Of a DNA stretch of 64,000 bases, positions 35,864-45,345 are shown in pieces; position 1 is the first letter of the stretch, and each line of letters opens with the position of its first letter. A program made the position numbers and the translations under genes. The notes beneath the pieces were generated by a model. The model did no database searches and had not been told where the DNA came from. It was given only the letters and a program-made list of their open reading frames with translations. The stretch is from Winogradskyella litoriviva (lineage in GTDB: Bacteria > Bacteroidota > Bacteroidia > Flavobacteriales > Flavobacteriaceae). Location: contig NZ_JABRWQ010000008.1 of the NCBI RefSeq assembly GCF_013249065.1, positions 1-64,000 of the forward strand, given 5' to 3'.

Positions 35864-36385
35864 TTAAGCTCTTTCTGCATAAACAATATAATAACGTGGT
35901 GTAAAACGTCTTAAAATAGGTCTTAGTCCCAATTTATTAACTGGGTTTGTCCATTTTTGTCGGTCTTTAATAACCCATCCAGTTTTCTCTAAAAGCCAGT
36001 CGAGTTGCCAATCTTCAAACTCATGGTAATGTCTATCCCATTTATCTGTTTTGCTTCTGTAAGCTGAAGCAAACCATAATTTCAATGGTACACTTATAAC
36101 TATTTTGTTAGCTTTAATTGATTTTAAAACTTCATAAGGAGATAGAAGGTGTTCAAAAATTTCGAAAGCTGTAACCACAGTGGCTTTAGAATTTTTAATT
36201 TTAGAAGTGTCTTCATCCAAATCTTCACCAGTTGTGTTTTCTACAGAATAACCTTTAGAAAGCATAATCTCCGAAAATGGATTTTTAACGCCTAAATCTA
36301 ATATATAGTCTTTAGTGTTTATATGTTTCTGTAAAAACTGAAGTGTAAGTTTAAACCGCTTATTTGGATATGTTTTTTCGTACAT
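35864..36385 (-). CDS. Class I SAM-dependent methyltransferase-like protein
   Basis: Small protein with a methyltransferase-like fold. Seen: YILDLGVKNPFSEIMLSKGY in the position of the SAM glycine loop (motif I; weaker than the usual DxGxGxG), an acidic residue pair after the second strand (TGEDLDED), and VVTAFEIFEHLLSPYEVLKSI, typical of the 'methyltransferase 11' group. Length 173 is short, lacking part of the C-terminal half of larger relatives. It lies 24 bp upstream of the glycosyltransferase gene and 32 bp downstream of the KAS III-like gene on the minus strand. The substrate is unknown. Confidence 0.78.
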   Translation of the reverse strand: MYEKTYPNKRFKLTLQFLQKHINTKDYILDLGVKNPFSEIMLSKGYSVENTTGEDLDEDTSKIKNSKATVVTAFEIFEHLLSPYEVLKSIKANKIVISVPLKLWFASAYRSKTDKWDRHYHEFEDWQLDWLLEKTGWVIKDRQKWTNPVNKLGLRPILRRFTPRYYIVYAERA

Positions 36386-36417
36386 TTATTTACGGTAGTT
36401 TACACGTAGCATCTTAA

Positions 36418-37476
36418 TTAAACCTGATATAAGATTGCATTAATATTCATACCTGCACCAACACTCGCAAACATAATAATATCACCTTTGTTTATTTCCT
36501 GACCTTCTAGTTGGCCTTTTAAGATTAAATCATATAACGTAGGAACTGTCGCTACACTAGAATTACCTAGTAGATTTATAGACATTGGCATAATGCCTTC
36601 TGGCATTTTCATTTTATGAAGTCTATAGAATCGTTGCACTATAGCTTCATCCATTTTTTCGTTAGCCTGATGAATTAAAATCTTTTTAATATCAGAAATG
36701 TCTTTACCACTCTTATCTAAACACGTTTTTAAAGCTTTGGGAACGTTGGTAAGTGCAAATTCATAAATTTTGCGACCATACATTTTTATGTAACGTCGTT
36801 GGTCGTTTATTTCTGGATTATTTGTTTCACCAAAAAATATGTAATGCGCTTCATCTAGAGCGTAAGTTGCTGAGGTGTGTGCTAAAATTCCACCGTCTTC
36901 ATCATTTTCTTCAACAATTACAGCTCCAGCACCATCACTGTAAATCATAGAATCTCTATCATGTGGATCAATAACTCTAGATAGCGTTTCAGAACCTATA
37001 ACTAAACATCGCTTAGCAATACCAGAAGCTATAAATGCTTTAGCCTGAATTACACCTTCAATCCAACCAGGACAGCCAAAAAGCAAATCGTATCCAACAC
37101 ATTGTGGATTTTCAATTTTAAGTAAATGCTTCACACGAGAAGCAATACTAGGAACCGTATCACTTTGTTGACAGTTATTTTTGAGGTCACCATAGTTGTG
37201 AGCAACAATGATATAATCGATACTTTCTTTATCAATTTTTGCATCTTCTATAGCCTTTTTGGCAGCAAAAGAAGCAATGTCAGAATTTACTAATTCTTTC
37301 GTTATATATCGACGCTCTTCAATGCCAGTTATGGCCTTAAATTTTTCTACAATAACTTCGTTAGGATTGTTAATTGCTGAACCATCAGCATTTAGAAATT
37401 GATGATTGTAAAAATCTTCATTCTTTTCGATTTTGCTTGGGATATAGCTTCCTGTCCCTATAATTCTAATCGCCAT
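36418..37476 (-). CDS. 3-oxoacyl-ACP synthase III family protein
   Basis: Thiolase-fold condensing enzyme of the FabH/KAS III type. Seen: the full catalytic triad: C135 in LLFGCPGW, His in ILIHQANEKM and Asn in INLLGNSSVATVP. Also seen are GTGSYIPS at the N-terminus and the C-terminal glycine-rich FASVGAGMN. Length 352 is slightly longer than housekeeping FabH (~320-330). It heads a minus-strand run with a methyltransferase and a glycosyltransferase, so a role in a specialised lipid rather than general fatty-acid initiation is plausible; that is inference. Confidence 0.88.
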   Translation of the reverse strand: MAIRIIGTGSYIPSKIEKNEDFYNHQFLNADGSAINNPNEVIVEKFKAITGIEERRYITKELVNSDIASFAAKKAIEDAKIDKESIDYIIVAHNYGDLKNNCQQSDTVPSIASRVKHLLKIENPQCVGYDLLFGCPGWIEGVIQAKAFIASGIAKRCLVIGSETLSRVIDPHDRDSMIYSDGAGAVIVEENDEDGGILAHTSATYALDEAHYIFFGETNNPEINDQRRYIKMYGRKIYEFALTNVPKALKTCLDKSGKDISDIKKILIHQANEKMDEAIVQRFYRLHKMKMPEGIMPMSINLLGNSSVATVPTLYDLILKGQLEGQEINKGDIIMFASVGAGMNINAILYQV

Positions 37477-37635
37477 TTTAATGTCATTTCTGTATTACGA
37501 AGTTAACTAATATTAAAGGTTTTATGTTGTTTTAAGTTTTAAAGCTTTAATTTTTGAGAATATCGTAATTATTATTGTTTATATTTTGAAATACACAAAA
37601 AGACGAGGGGTTTTGTGCATTAAAAATCAGTGTTA

Positions 37636-40485
37636 TTAGGCATCTATGTAATCTTCTATTGGCGCACAGCTACAAATTAAATTTCGATCACCATAAGCAT
37701 CATCAACACGCCTTACGCTAGGCCAAAATTTATTGTCTCGTACAAAGTCTAAAGGAAATGCTGCTGCTTCTCTTGAATAAGGTAATAACCACTCATCAGA
37801 AGTTAACATCTCTAACGTATGAGGTGCGTTTTTTAGTGTGTTATTAGGCTCTTCTTTTGATGAAGCATCTATTTCTTTTCTTATAGAAATCATGGCATCA
37901 CAAAAACGGTCCATTTCCGCTTTGCTTTCACTTTCTGTTGGTTCTATCATCATTGTTCCTGCTACAGGAAAAGATACTGTTGGTGCATGAAAACCGTAAT
38001 CCATTAAACGTTTGGCGATGTCCGTAACTTCTATACCTTTGGCTTTAAAATCTCGACAGTCAATAATCATCTCGTGTGCTGCTCTACCGTTTTCTCCAGA
38101 ATATAAAGTAGGATATGAACCTTCTAAACGTTCTTTAATGTAGTTTGCATTAAGTATTGCTATTTCAGTGGCTTTTTTAAGACCTCTATAACCTAACATT
38201 TTTATATAGCCATAAGAAATAAGACAAACTAAAGACGAACCAAAAGGTGCACCAGAAATTGCTGAAATGGCTTGGTGCCCTCCTGTTTTTACAATTGGAT
38301 TTCCAGGTAAGAAAGGAACTAGTTGTTCTGCAACACAGATTGGGCCAACACCTGGTCCACCACCTCCATGAGGTATTGCAAATGTTTTGTGTAAATTAAG
38401 GTGACAAACATCCGCGCCAATGTTTCCTGGATTTGTTAAGCCTACTTGCGCATTCATATTGGCACCATCCATATATACTTGTCCACCGTTATCATGAATA
38501 ATTTGAGTAATTTCTTTAATCGCAGATTCATAAACACCATGCGTAGAAGGATACGTAACCATTAAGGCTGAAAGATTATCTTTATGCAATTCAGCTTTTT
38601 CTCTTAAATCTTCTACATCTATATTTCCGTTTTCTGAAGCTTTAGTCACTACGACTTTCATACCAGCCATTACAGCACTTGCTGGGTTTGTACCATGTGC
38701 AGACGATGGAATTAAACAAATATTTCTATGATGGTCTCCACGAGATTCATGATATGCTTTTATAACCATTAAACCTGCAAATTCACCCTGAGCACCAGAG
38801 TTTGGTTGTAATGATGTGGCAGCAAAACCTGTAATTTCAGATAATTGATGTTCTAATTCATTGAGCATTAATTTATACCCAATAGGTTGGTCTACTGGTA
38901 CAAATGGATGAATATTTCCCCAACCACTCCAACTTAGTGGTAACATTTCTGATGCTGCATTTAATTTCATGGTACAAGAGCCAAGTGAAATCATGGAATG
39001 GTTTAATGCCAAATCTTTACGCTCTAAACGTTTTATATAACGCATTAATTCAGTTTCAGAATGATAGGTGTTAAAAACATCGACCGTTAAAAAGTCTGAT
39101 TGACGTTTTAAGTGGTCTGGAATGGTTTTAACAGTAGAAAGTGATTCAATTTTATCTGTATTTTGTCCTGTTACGGTTTCAAAAATTGAAATAATTTCAT
39201 TTAAGTCTGAAATGTTTGTGGTTTCGTTTAATGAAATTGTAACTGTATTGGTGTCTGGATAATGAAAATTAACTTCACTTTTTTCCGCTTCGTATTTTAC
39301 TTTAACAGCATCGGCTTTAATCTGAAGCGTGTCAAAATAATGTGTATTTACTTGTTCTAAGCCTAAGTTTTCTAAGGCTTTTGCTAAAGTAGAGGTAGTG
39401 TTTTTAACTTTATCTGCAATAAAAGTTAAGCCATCTGGTCCGTGATATACAGCATACATGCCTGCCATAACAGCTAGTAATACTTGAGCCGTACAGATAT
39501 TAGATGTCGCTTTGTCTCTTTTAATGTGTTGCTCGCGTGTTTGTAATGCCATACGCAAGGCTCTGTTACCATTAGTGTCTTTTGTTACGCCAATAATTCT
39601 ACCAGGTACATCGCGTTTGTAAGCTTCTTTAGTGGCAAAATATGCAGCATGTGGTCCACCATAACCCATTGGGATTCCAAAACGTTGTGTGGTACCAACA
39701 ACAACATCTGCACCAAATTTACCAGGTGCTTCAAGTTTTACTAAACTTAAGATATCTGCTGCTACGGCTACTTTTATGTTTTTAGCATTAGCTTTTTCTA
39801 TAAATGATTTAATGTCTGTAATCTGACCATTTTTTCCTGGATATTGTAATAATGCACCAAAATATTCTTCAGATAATTTATATTCTGCTTCGTTACCAAT
39901 GACCAATTCAATGCCAATAGGGTTTGCTCTTGTTTCTAGTAAAGCAATAGTTTGCGGTAAAACTAAATCTGAAACAAAGAATTTATTAACGTTAGTCTTC
40001 TTTTGGCTACGTTCTCTAACAGCAAATAATAAAGACATGGCTTCGGCAGCTGCAGTACTTTCGTCTAAGAGTGATGCGTTAGCAATTTCCATACCTGTTA
40101 AATCTATGATCATGGTTTGGAAATTCAGTAGTGCTTCTAATCTACCTTGTGCAATCTCAGCTTGGTAAGGTGTGTAAGCTGTATACCAACCTGGATTTTC
40201 TAAAATATTACGCTGAATTACAGCTGGTAAATTAGTAGGATGATAGCCAAGACCAATATAAGATTTATAAACTTTATTGAGTTGCGATAATTTATATATA
40301 TGGCTTAAATACTCTTGCTCACTCATTGCGACGTCAAGATTTAAGTCGTTTTCTAAGCGTATATTTGCTGGTATCGTTTCAGAAACTAATTGTTCTAAGC
40401 TGTCAGCACCAATAGTGTCTAACATTGCTTTTTGTTCTTTAGAATTTGGGCCAATATGTCTGAGTGCAAAAGAAGTCGTATCCAT
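37636..40485 (-). CDS. gcvP: Glycine dehydrogenase (aminomethyl-transferring), P protein
   Basis: PLP enzyme that decarboxylates glycine in the glycine cleavage system, passing the aminomethyl group to the H protein. Seen: the N-terminal [30 protein letters not shown], and the PLP-lysine motif [18 protein letters not shown] with K700. Also seen are the catalytic [11 protein letters not shown], and CSCAPIEDY at the C-terminus. Length 949 is the fused (single-chain) form. gcvH and gcvT are not adjacent. A TACTTTTG element lies 29 bp before the ATG. Confidence 0.97.
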   Translation of the reverse strand: MDTTSFALRHIGPNSKEQKAMLDTIGADSLEQLVSETIPANIRLENDLNLDVAMSEQEYLSHIYKLSQLNKVYKSYIGLGYHPTNLPAVIQRNILENPGWYTAYTPYQAEIAQGRLEALLNFQTMIIDLTGMEIANASLLDESTAAAEAMSLLFAVRERSQKKTNVNKFFVSDLVLPQTIALLETRANPIGIELVIGNEAEYKLSEEYFGALLQYPGKNGQITDIKSFIEKANAKNIKVAVAADILSLVKLEAPGKFGADVVVGTTQRFGIPMGYGGPHAAYFATKEAYKRDVPGRIIGVTKDTNGNRALRMALQTREQHIKRDKATSNICTAQVLLAVMAGMYAVYHGPDGLTFIADKVKNTTSTLAKALENLGLEQVNTHYFDTLQIKADAVKVKYEAEKSEVNFHYPDTNTVTISLNETTNISDLNEIISIFETVTGQNTDKIESLSTVKTIPDHLKRQSDFLTVDVFNTYHSETELMRYIKRLERKDLALNHSMISLGSCTMKLNAASEMLPLSWSGWGNIHPFVPVDQPIGYKLMLNELEHQLSEITGFAATSLQPNSGAQGEFAGLMVIKAYHESRGDHHRNICLIPSSAHGTNPASAVMAGMKVVVTKASENGNIDVEDLREKAELHKDNLSALMVTYPSTHGVYESAIKEITQIIHDNGGQVYMDGANMNAQVGLTNPGNIGADVCHLNLHKTFAIPHGGGGPGVGPICVAEQLVPFLPGNPIVKTGGHQAISAISGAPFGSSLVCLISYGYIKMLGYRGLKKATEIAILNANYIKERLEGSYPTLYSGENGRAAHEMIIDCRDFKAKGIEVTDIAKRLMDYGFHAPTVSFPVAGTMMIEPTESESKAEMDRFCDAMISIRKEIDASSKEEPNNTLKNAPHTLEMLTSDEWLLPYSREAAAFPLDFVRDNKFWPSVRRVDDAYGDRNLICSCAPIEDYIDA

Positions 40486-40513
40486 TATAAAATAAATAGT
40501 TTATTGTGTTTTG

Positions 40514-40521
40514 CAAAAGTA
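40514..40521 (-). promoter_or_regulatory. -7 promoter element (TACTTTTG) of gcvP
   Basis: Read on the minus strand, TACTTTTG matches TAnnTTTG and predicts a ~25-nt leader to the ATG at 40485. No -33 TTG is seen, and no glycine-riboswitch-like structure fits in so short a leader. Confidence 0.35.
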
Positions 40522-40606
40522 AAGATTTAAGCGCATTTTTAAGAAATGGTAAGTTAAAGTTTTTAACCGAAAACATAGTTTATTAACACAATCCGTAATT
40601 TTGTTT

Positions 40607-41443
40607 ATGCAAATTTTAAAACGCATTTTTAATTTTTATATTAATAGCAGTATCCATGTTGCATTTGCAGCTACAGCTCTAACTTGGGTGACATATTTAC
40701 AGCTTGATTTTGCGTATAATAAAGATCTTCTTTGTTTTGTGTTTTTTGCAACTATTACAGGCTATAATTTTGTAAAATATTTTGGATTGGCTAAATTCCA
40801 TCATCGTAGCTTAGCGGTTTGGTTAAGGGTGGTTCAAATATTTTCCCTTTTGGCATTTTTGGCCATGGGTTATTTTGCTTTTTACCTCGACATAGTAACG
40901 CTTATAATTATTGGTGCCTTGGGACTGATTACTTTTTTTTATGCTATTCCTATAATGATACCACAAAATTTTTTAATGGATAGTCATAAAAATCTACGAC
41001 AAATTGGAGGATTAAAAGTTTACGTTATTGCTATGGTTTGGGCCTTTACTTCGGTGTTTTTACCAGTAATAAATAATAAAATGTCACTTAATGCCGATGT
41101 TGTGATTATGGTAATACAGAGGTTTTATTTTGTATTAGTTTTAATGTTACCATTTGAAATTAGAGATTTAATTTATGATAGCTTAAAGTTAGCAACCATT
41201 CCACAAAAAATTGGCATAAAAAAAACCAAGATTATTGGTGTTTTACTTTTGATGCTATTTGTGTTGTTAGATTATTTTAAAGATGAATTGACTGATAAAA
41301 TATTGTTTTCTACAATTACAATTGCTTTAATTACACTTGTTTTATTACTGTTTTCTAATAAAAACCAGGCTAAATACTATAGTGCGTTTTGGGTGGAGAG
41401 TTTACCCATTGTGTGGTTAATTATTTTGTTGTTGCTTGGCTAA
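40607..41443 (+). CDS. Polytopic membrane protein, UbiA-prenyltransferase-like
   Basis: Integral membrane protein of 278 residues with about eight hydrophobic segments. The spacing of helices and a GYNFVKYFGLAKFH segment early in the chain, plus the later ...PFEIRDLIYDSLKLATIPQKIGIKKT, are reminiscent of UbiA-type prenyltransferases. The first aspartate-rich NDxxD motif is not preserved, so enzymatic activity is doubtful. ATG 40607 is used; an in-frame TTG lies two codons upstream. A TAATTTTG promoter element ends only 3 nt before the ATG, which would give a leaderless mRNA. Its 3' end overlaps the convergent small gene by 27 bp. Confidence 0.7.
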   Translation: MQILKRIFNFYINSSIHVAFAATALTWVTYLQLDFAYNKDLLCFVFFATITGYNFVKYFGLAKFHHRSLAVWLRVVQIFSLLAFLAMGYFAFYLDIVTLIIIGALGLITFFYAIPIMIPQNFLMDSHKNLRQIGGLKVYVIAMVWAFTSVFLPVINNKMSLNADVVIMVIQRFYFVLVLMLPFEIRDLIYDSLKLATIPQKIGIKKTKIIGVLLLMLFVLLDYFKDELTDKILFSTITIALITLVLLLFSNKNQAKYYSAFWVESLPIVWLIILLLLG

Positions 41444-41683
41444 TTCTTCTTTAAATTGATTTTCAATTTTTTTGCGTTCCTCAGCTTTTAAGCATTTTAC
41501 GTCTGCTTTTTCTAAACTCTCTGTAAGTTTAGTGTTTTTAACAGAATAGCTCTTTGTAATATGGCAATACGCCAAACGTATGTTTAATTTAAAGCGTTCC
41601 CAAGAAGAAGCTTCTCCATATTGTGCTTTATCACAAATATGTTGAGCTTCATCACAGCTAATAAATAGAAAACTTTTTTTCAT
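41417..41683 (-). CDS. Small Cys/His-containing protein downstream of an ECF sigma factor
   Basis: An 88-residue soluble, strongly charged protein of unknown function. Seen: an N-terminal pattern SCDEAQHICDKAQYGEAS followed by a CHITKSYS segment, reminiscent of the zinc-binding zf-HC2 anti-sigma domains (His and two Cys around an amphipathic helix); a Lys/Glu-rich C-terminal helix; and no membrane segment. It follows the ECF sigma gene by 39 bp on the same strand, which supports a cytoplasmic anti-sigma or sigma-modulating role; this is inference. The ATG at 41683 is preferred over a TTG at 41701. It overlaps the 3' end of the convergent membrane-protein gene. Confidence 0.7.
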   Translation of the reverse strand: MKKSFLFISCDEAQHICDKAQYGEASSWERFKLNIRLAYCHITKSYSVKNTKLTESLEKADVKCLKAEERKKIENQFKEELAKQQQNN

Positions 41684-41722
41684 TCTTTTTAAACCTTTCA
41701 ATTACAAAGGATTTGTTATTAT

Positions 41723-42277
41723 TTAAAACCAATTTTCTTCCATGCAATCTGCTAGTGCAGTTCTGGCTCTATGGATAATTACCCAAAGATTAGACGCAGT
41801 AATATCTAATTCATTACAAATAGTTTCTGTATCGTATCCTAAAATGGTTTTCATTTTAAAAACATCAGCTTGTTTTTCTGGTAATTTATCTAGACAGTCG
41901 TATATAGCATCTCCTAGTTCAGAATTAACCATGGAATCTTCAGCAGTTTTATCAAAAGGGTCTGCTACACGTTCTTCTAGCCAATCACCTCCATCTTCCT
42001 CACTGTTTATATAACCCATTCTCACTTCGGCTTTGCCTTTGTTAGAATTTATTTTTCGATAATAATCAATGATTTTACGTTTTAAAATTGAAATCAGCCA
42101 AGTTCGTTCGCTTGCTTCACCCTTAAAATTAGCCATAGATTTTAGTCCTGCTAAAAAGGTCTCAGAAATTAAATCTTGTGCGACTTCTCTATCATTTACT
42201 CGTGTAATCGTGTAATTGAAGAGGTAATCTGAATAAAGTTTTACCCAATTATTTGGGTCTATTTGATGCTTGGGCAT
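41723..42277 (-). CDS. ECF-type RNA polymerase sigma factor
   Basis: Alternative sigma-70 family factor with regions 2 and 4 only. Seen: region 2 with YLFNYTITRVNDREVAQDLISETFLAGLKS and the -10-recognising RTWLISILKRKIIDYYRK, a linker, and region 4 with LDKLPEKQADVFKMKTILGYDTETICNELDITASNLWVIIHRARTALADCM. Length 184 is typical. A TATTTTTG element lies just upstream. The small Cys/His gene follows and may encode its regulator. The regulon is unknown. Confidence 0.93.
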   Translation of the reverse strand: MPKHQIDPNNWVKLYSDYLFNYTITRVNDREVAQDLISETFLAGLKSMANFKGEASERTWLISILKRKIIDYYRKINSNKGKAEVRMGYINSEEDGGDWLEERVADPFDKTAEDSMVNSELGDAIYDCLDKLPEKQADVFKMKTILGYDTETICNELDITASNLWVIIHRARTALADCMEENWF

Positions 42278-42298
42278 TGTTCAATTTCATTGCTACGT

Positions 42299-42306
42299 CA
42301 AAAATA
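42299..42306 (-). promoter_or_regulatory. -7 promoter element (TATTTTTG) of the ECF sigma gene
   Basis: Minus-strand TATTTTTG matches TAnnTTTG and predicts a leader of ~18 nt before the ATG at 42277. No clear -33 TTG was seen. Confidence 0.35.
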
Positions 42307-42350
42307 GTTTAAAAAATTTGAAAATTCAGAAATTCTTTCAAATCTAACTA

Positions 42351-43046
42351 TTACGTTATGTTTCTTTTGTTCTTTACTGAAACCGCTGAGCCTTTTGCTA
42401 AAATTACTGAAGATGGATTTAGAGTTTGAAGAATTTTAAAACGTTCACCATAATTAGTTTCAAAATTAATATTGATATCAACATCGATAACTCTTAATTG
42501 TTGCCAAGTTGGATGTACCACTTCATACTCAAAGGTGTTATTTTTGTGTTTGGTGTATCCAAAATAATGTTCTGTAATAAATTGTTCTTCTGTGTTTTCC
42601 TTAATGGTTGAGGTGTGTTTTTCTGTTTTAACTGAAAAAGATTGCCATTGTTGGTTGAGTTTCCATTGGTATTGAAATTCATTGTGCTTCTCACTTTCTA
42701 GCCAGCGATGTTTCATTTTATTTGTTTGGTAATGCTCGTGATAAATTGAATTTGCCACCAAAGTGATTAGAGGTTTTGGTACAATTTCTTTTATAAAAAC
42801 TACACCTCTTTTGTTGTTATGTTTTACATAGAATCTTAGATTGACTTCTTCAAAATTAATATGGTAGGGAAGTTTAAAGCCTAAAACTCGTGTGTTTTTA
42901 AACATAAAACCAACTATACTAACATAGTATTTTCCATGAAAACTGTCTAGTTGCGTTCCTTTGGGTACAAAAGGCTTTAAAATGTTTGGGTCAATTTGGT
43001 AGTTAATGAGAATTAGGTTTTCCCAATAGGCTGATAAGAATGTCAT
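42351..43046 (-). CDS. YqjF-like DUF2071 family protein
   Basis: Soluble protein of 231 residues. Seen: the family's opening FLSAYWENLILINYQIDPNILKPFVPKGTQLD, then YYVSIVGFMFKNTRVLG and EEVNLRFYVKH, and a C-terminal NPSSVILAKGSAVSV. The fold is related to acetoacetate decarboxylase-like beta barrels; no enzymatic function is established. It is the last gene of a minus-strand operon headed by the GbsR/MarR regulator, 6 bp after the TIGR01777 gene. Confidence 0.85.
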   Translation of the reverse strand: MTFLSAYWENLILINYQIDPNILKPFVPKGTQLDSFHGKYYVSIVGFMFKNTRVLGFKLPYHINFEEVNLRFYVKHNNKRGVVFIKEIVPKPLITLVANSIYHEHYQTNKMKHRWLESEKHNEFQYQWKLNQQWQSFSVKTEKHTSTIKENTEEQFITEHYFGYTKHKNNTFEYEVVHPTWQQLRVIDVDININFETNYGERFKILQTLNPSSVILAKGSAVSVKNKRNIT

Positions 43047-43052
43047 ATAATA

Positions 43053-43952
43053 CTATTTTAATAAGTTTTGTAACGCAATTTTAATGTCTGTATGTGAGAA
43101 TTGGAAACCATTTTTAACCAATCGTTCTGGTATTACATTTCTGCTTTTTAAGACTAATTCAGGTTCTGTTCCGATAAGTCTAGCTCCTAGTTTTATTAGC
43201 CATTTTGGATGATTGATTCCAAACGGAACGTTCATTACATTTCTTAAAGATTTCATTAAAGTTTTATTGTTTGTTGGTTTTGGTACCGCAAGATTAAAGT
43301 TTCCTTTAAGGTCTTTATGTTCAATAAGAAACTCTATTGCTCTGGCAAAATCGGTTTCATGAATCCAACTGACTTTTTGATTTCCAGATCCCTGTTTTCC
43401 ACCTAAACCAAATTGAACTAGTTTTTTTAAAGGTTCAGTAGCTCCTCCATGTTTACCCATTACAATTGATGTTCTTAAGGATATTTTTCTAGTTTTAGGA
43501 TTGATTATAGAAAAAAAGGCTTTTTCCCATGATTTGGCGATATTCATTGAGAAATCATCACCAATTTCTCCAAATTTTTCGGTCATTTCTTTATTTGTGG
43601 AATCTCTATAGATAGTCGCGGTAGAAGAATTGAACCATGTTTTCGGTGGACATTCACAAAGATTAATGGCTAAGCCTAAAACATGCGTAGAATCTACACG
43701 TGAATCATGAATTAATTTTTTGTTAGCCTCTGTATATCTACAATCTACAGATTTGCCTGTAAGGTTTATTAGAATATCTGCGCCTTCAAGTGCGTTAATC
43801 CATTTGTCTAACCCATTTGCATTCCAATAGATATGATTTGGTTGTGTTGGCTTTCGGGTTAAGATTTTTATACGATATCTTTTTTTAGAAAAATACGATT
43901 CTAAAACCTGACCTAAAAATCCGGTGCCACCTGCTATAATTATAGTTTTCAT
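43053..43952 (-). CDS. TIGR01777-family NAD(P)-binding epimerase/oxidoreductase
   Basis: Atypical/extended SDR with the nucleotide motif GGTGFLG at residues 8-14, NLTGKSVDCRYT and the YTEANKKLIHDSRV segment typical of TIGR01777 (SDR39U1/YfcH). Also seen are WFNSSTATIY in the catalytic region and a C-terminal FxFxxxxxxxALQNLL end. Length 299 is normal. Function in this family is unknown. It lies 1 bp from the DCC-domain gene upstream and 6 bp from the DUF2071 gene downstream, so clearly one operon. Confidence 0.9.
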   Translation of the reverse strand: MKTIIIAGGTGFLGQVLESYFSKKRYRIKILTRKPTQPNHIYWNANGLDKWINALEGADILINLTGKSVDCRYTEANKKLIHDSRVDSTHVLGLAINLCECPPKTWFNSSTATIYRDSTNKEMTEKFGEIGDDFSMNIAKSWEKAFFSIINPKTRKISLRTSIVMGKHGGATEPLKKLVQFGLGGKQGSGNQKVSWIHETDFARAIEFLIEHKDLKGNFNLAVPKPTNNKTLMKSLRNVMNVPFGINHPKWLIKLGARLIGTEPELVLKSRNVIPERLVKNGFQFSHTDIKIALQNLLK

Positions 43953-43953
43953 A

Positions 43954-44775
43954 TTATAAAAATAAAATTAGAAGTAAAACGAGTAGTCGATACAATATCC
44001 AAGTTGCTGTTAATACCATTGGTAATTCTAACAGCTTAATACGTTTTATATGTTCAAATAACATAATCATTACCGTGAGCCCGAACCAAAAGAGTAGTAC
44101 TAGTTCTGGTATGTCAATCATTGAGTTTAGAATTAATACAGGAATTAAAATTAAGCTTCCCATTAAAGAAATGGTCATTAAATTACCGAAGTAATTGAGT
44201 TGTTTTTCAAACTTTAATTTTGAAATAAATAAAAATTGAAATCCAATTTGCCCTAAAGCCATTAGGTATTCTCTATAAATATTAGATTCGGGAATGATAT
44301 TTAATAATTTACCGAATTTGAAGAGAACTATACTCGTTATCAGTGTTGCAAACAAAATGTAAATGTATCTGTATTTGTAGTTGAAATCTGGCACACATTG
44401 TAGTGTTTGCGTTTGGTCTTCTTTACTCGGAATTATGACTTTTCTATTATAAGATATAAAAGAATACAACTTTTTTAATCCGAATTTAATAGGTTTTAAA
44501 TTTCCTATTTTTTCCACCCATGGCATTGAATTACCGATGACTTTTAGTAAACTATCAATACCATATATTACGGTTTTGTTTTTGTTGTCAAAAAGGGCAA
44601 TTTCGTTTGTGGCACGCTTTAAGTCGATAAAGTTTTGCTCTTCGTAGGTTAAATCACAATAGGCTTTTCTACCATTATTATCTAGCATTTTTGCTTTTAT
44701 AAATCCACTTGTATAGACGTTACATAATGGACAATCTTTATCGTATAGTAGGGTTTGGTTTGGTAGTGTTTTCAT
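43954..44775 (-). CDS. DCC1-like (DUF393) thiol-disulfide protein with membrane domain
   Basis: N-terminal thioredoxin-like DCC domain with LYDKDCPLCNVYTSG; the redox pair is C15 and C18. It is followed after residue ~135 by about four to five hydrophobic segments that anchor it in the membrane. Length 273, against ~130 for the domain alone, so it is a fusion of a DUF393 domain with a membrane domain. It is transcribed from a promoter region that carries the second copy of the GbsR/MarR palindrome (44792-44817), 17 bp before its ATG. Function is unknown; a redox role is suggested by CxxC. Confidence 0.85.
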   Translation of the reverse strand: MKTLPNQTLLYDKDCPLCNVYTSGFIKAKMLDNNGRKAYCDLTYEEQNFIDLKRATNEIALFDNKNKTVIYGIDSLLKVIGNSMPWVEKIGNLKPIKFGLKKLYSFISYNRKVIIPSKEDQTQTLQCVPDFNYKYRYIYILFATLITSIVLFKFGKLLNIIPESNIYREYLMALGQIGFQFLFISKLKFEKQLNYFGNLMTISLMGSLILIPVLILNSMIDIPELVLLFWFGLTVMIMLFEHIKRIKLLELPMVLTATWILYRLLVLLLILFL

Positions 44776-44791
44776 AATTTTTATTTATTTT

Positions 44792-44817
44792 AAACTTTCA
44801 GAAAAAATTGAAAGTTT
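44792..44817. promoter_or_regulatory. Candidate GbsR/MarR operator, copy 2
   Basis: A 26-bp perfect inverted repeat, AAACTTTCA-N8-TGAAAGTTT, lies in the 62-bp gap between the regulator gene and the DCC gene. Arms and spacer length are identical to copy 1 upstream of the regulator. Position and symmetry suit binding of a dimeric winged-helix regulator controlling the downstream genes. Confidence 0.6.
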
Positions 44818-44837
44818 GATTTAAAAAAATAGATTAA

Positions 44838-45341
44838 CTATTTCATCAGTTTTAAAACTGACTTAGTTAACCAATTTTGCTTTTGATTTACCATTTTATT
44901 CATTAATGTATCTAAATCTAAAGTAAGTTGATGTAAGGCTTTTGTTTGTTTAATAAGTTCCTTTGATTTTTCTGTACCATCATCTTTTATAGAGGAAACG
45001 TCTTCTAAAACTTTAATAACCGGTCTTATTTCTCTTCTACTTCGTTCTTTAGCTACAATACGCGCCAATTCTTGTACGTCTTTTTCGGTAGTGAAAAATT
45101 CTTTTCTTTCGCCAGAAACTAATACTTTTGTTACAATTCCCCAATCCATAAGCTGTCTTAAATTCATGCTGGTATTGCCACGAGAAATTTTAAGTTCTTC
45201 CATTATGTCTTCCATAGACAACGGTTTTGTAGAAATAAATAGTAACGCTTGTATCTGTGCCATGGCTTTGTTTATGCCCCAAAGTGAGCCTAAACTTCCC
45301 CAAGTACTAATAAATTTTTCTTTTGCTTCTAAATATTCCAT
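44838..45341 (-). CDS. GbsR/MarR-family transcriptional regulator
   Basis: Winged-helix DNA-binding regulator of 167 residues. Seen: the GbsR-like N-terminus EKFISTWGSLGSLWGINKAMAQIQALLFIS; an HTH with SMEDIMEELKISRGNTSMNLRQLMDWGIVTKV; a wing SGERKEFFTTEKD; and a C-terminal dimerisation helix. The gene heads the operon with the DCC, TIGR01777 and DUF2071 genes. Identical palindromes lie 24 bp upstream of its ATG and directly downstream of its stop, implying autoregulation and control of the following genes. In Bacillus GbsR senses choline; nothing here suggests that ligand. A TATATTTG element ends 4 bp before the ATG, so the mRNA may be leaderless. Confidence 0.9.
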   Translation of the reverse strand: MEYLEAKEKFISTWGSLGSLWGINKAMAQIQALLFISTKPLSMEDIMEELKISRGNTSMNLRQLMDWGIVTKVLVSGERKEFFTTEKDVQELARIVAKERSRREIRPVIKVLEDVSSIKDDGTEKSKELIKQTKALHQLTLDLDTLMNKMVNQKQNWLTKSVLKLMK

Positions 45342-45345
45342 ACAG

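Noticed and set aside
37594..37617. CACAAAA/TTTTGTG hairpin downstream of gcvP
   Set aside because: Seven weak base pairs with a 10-nt loop and no clear T run; not strong enough to call a terminator.
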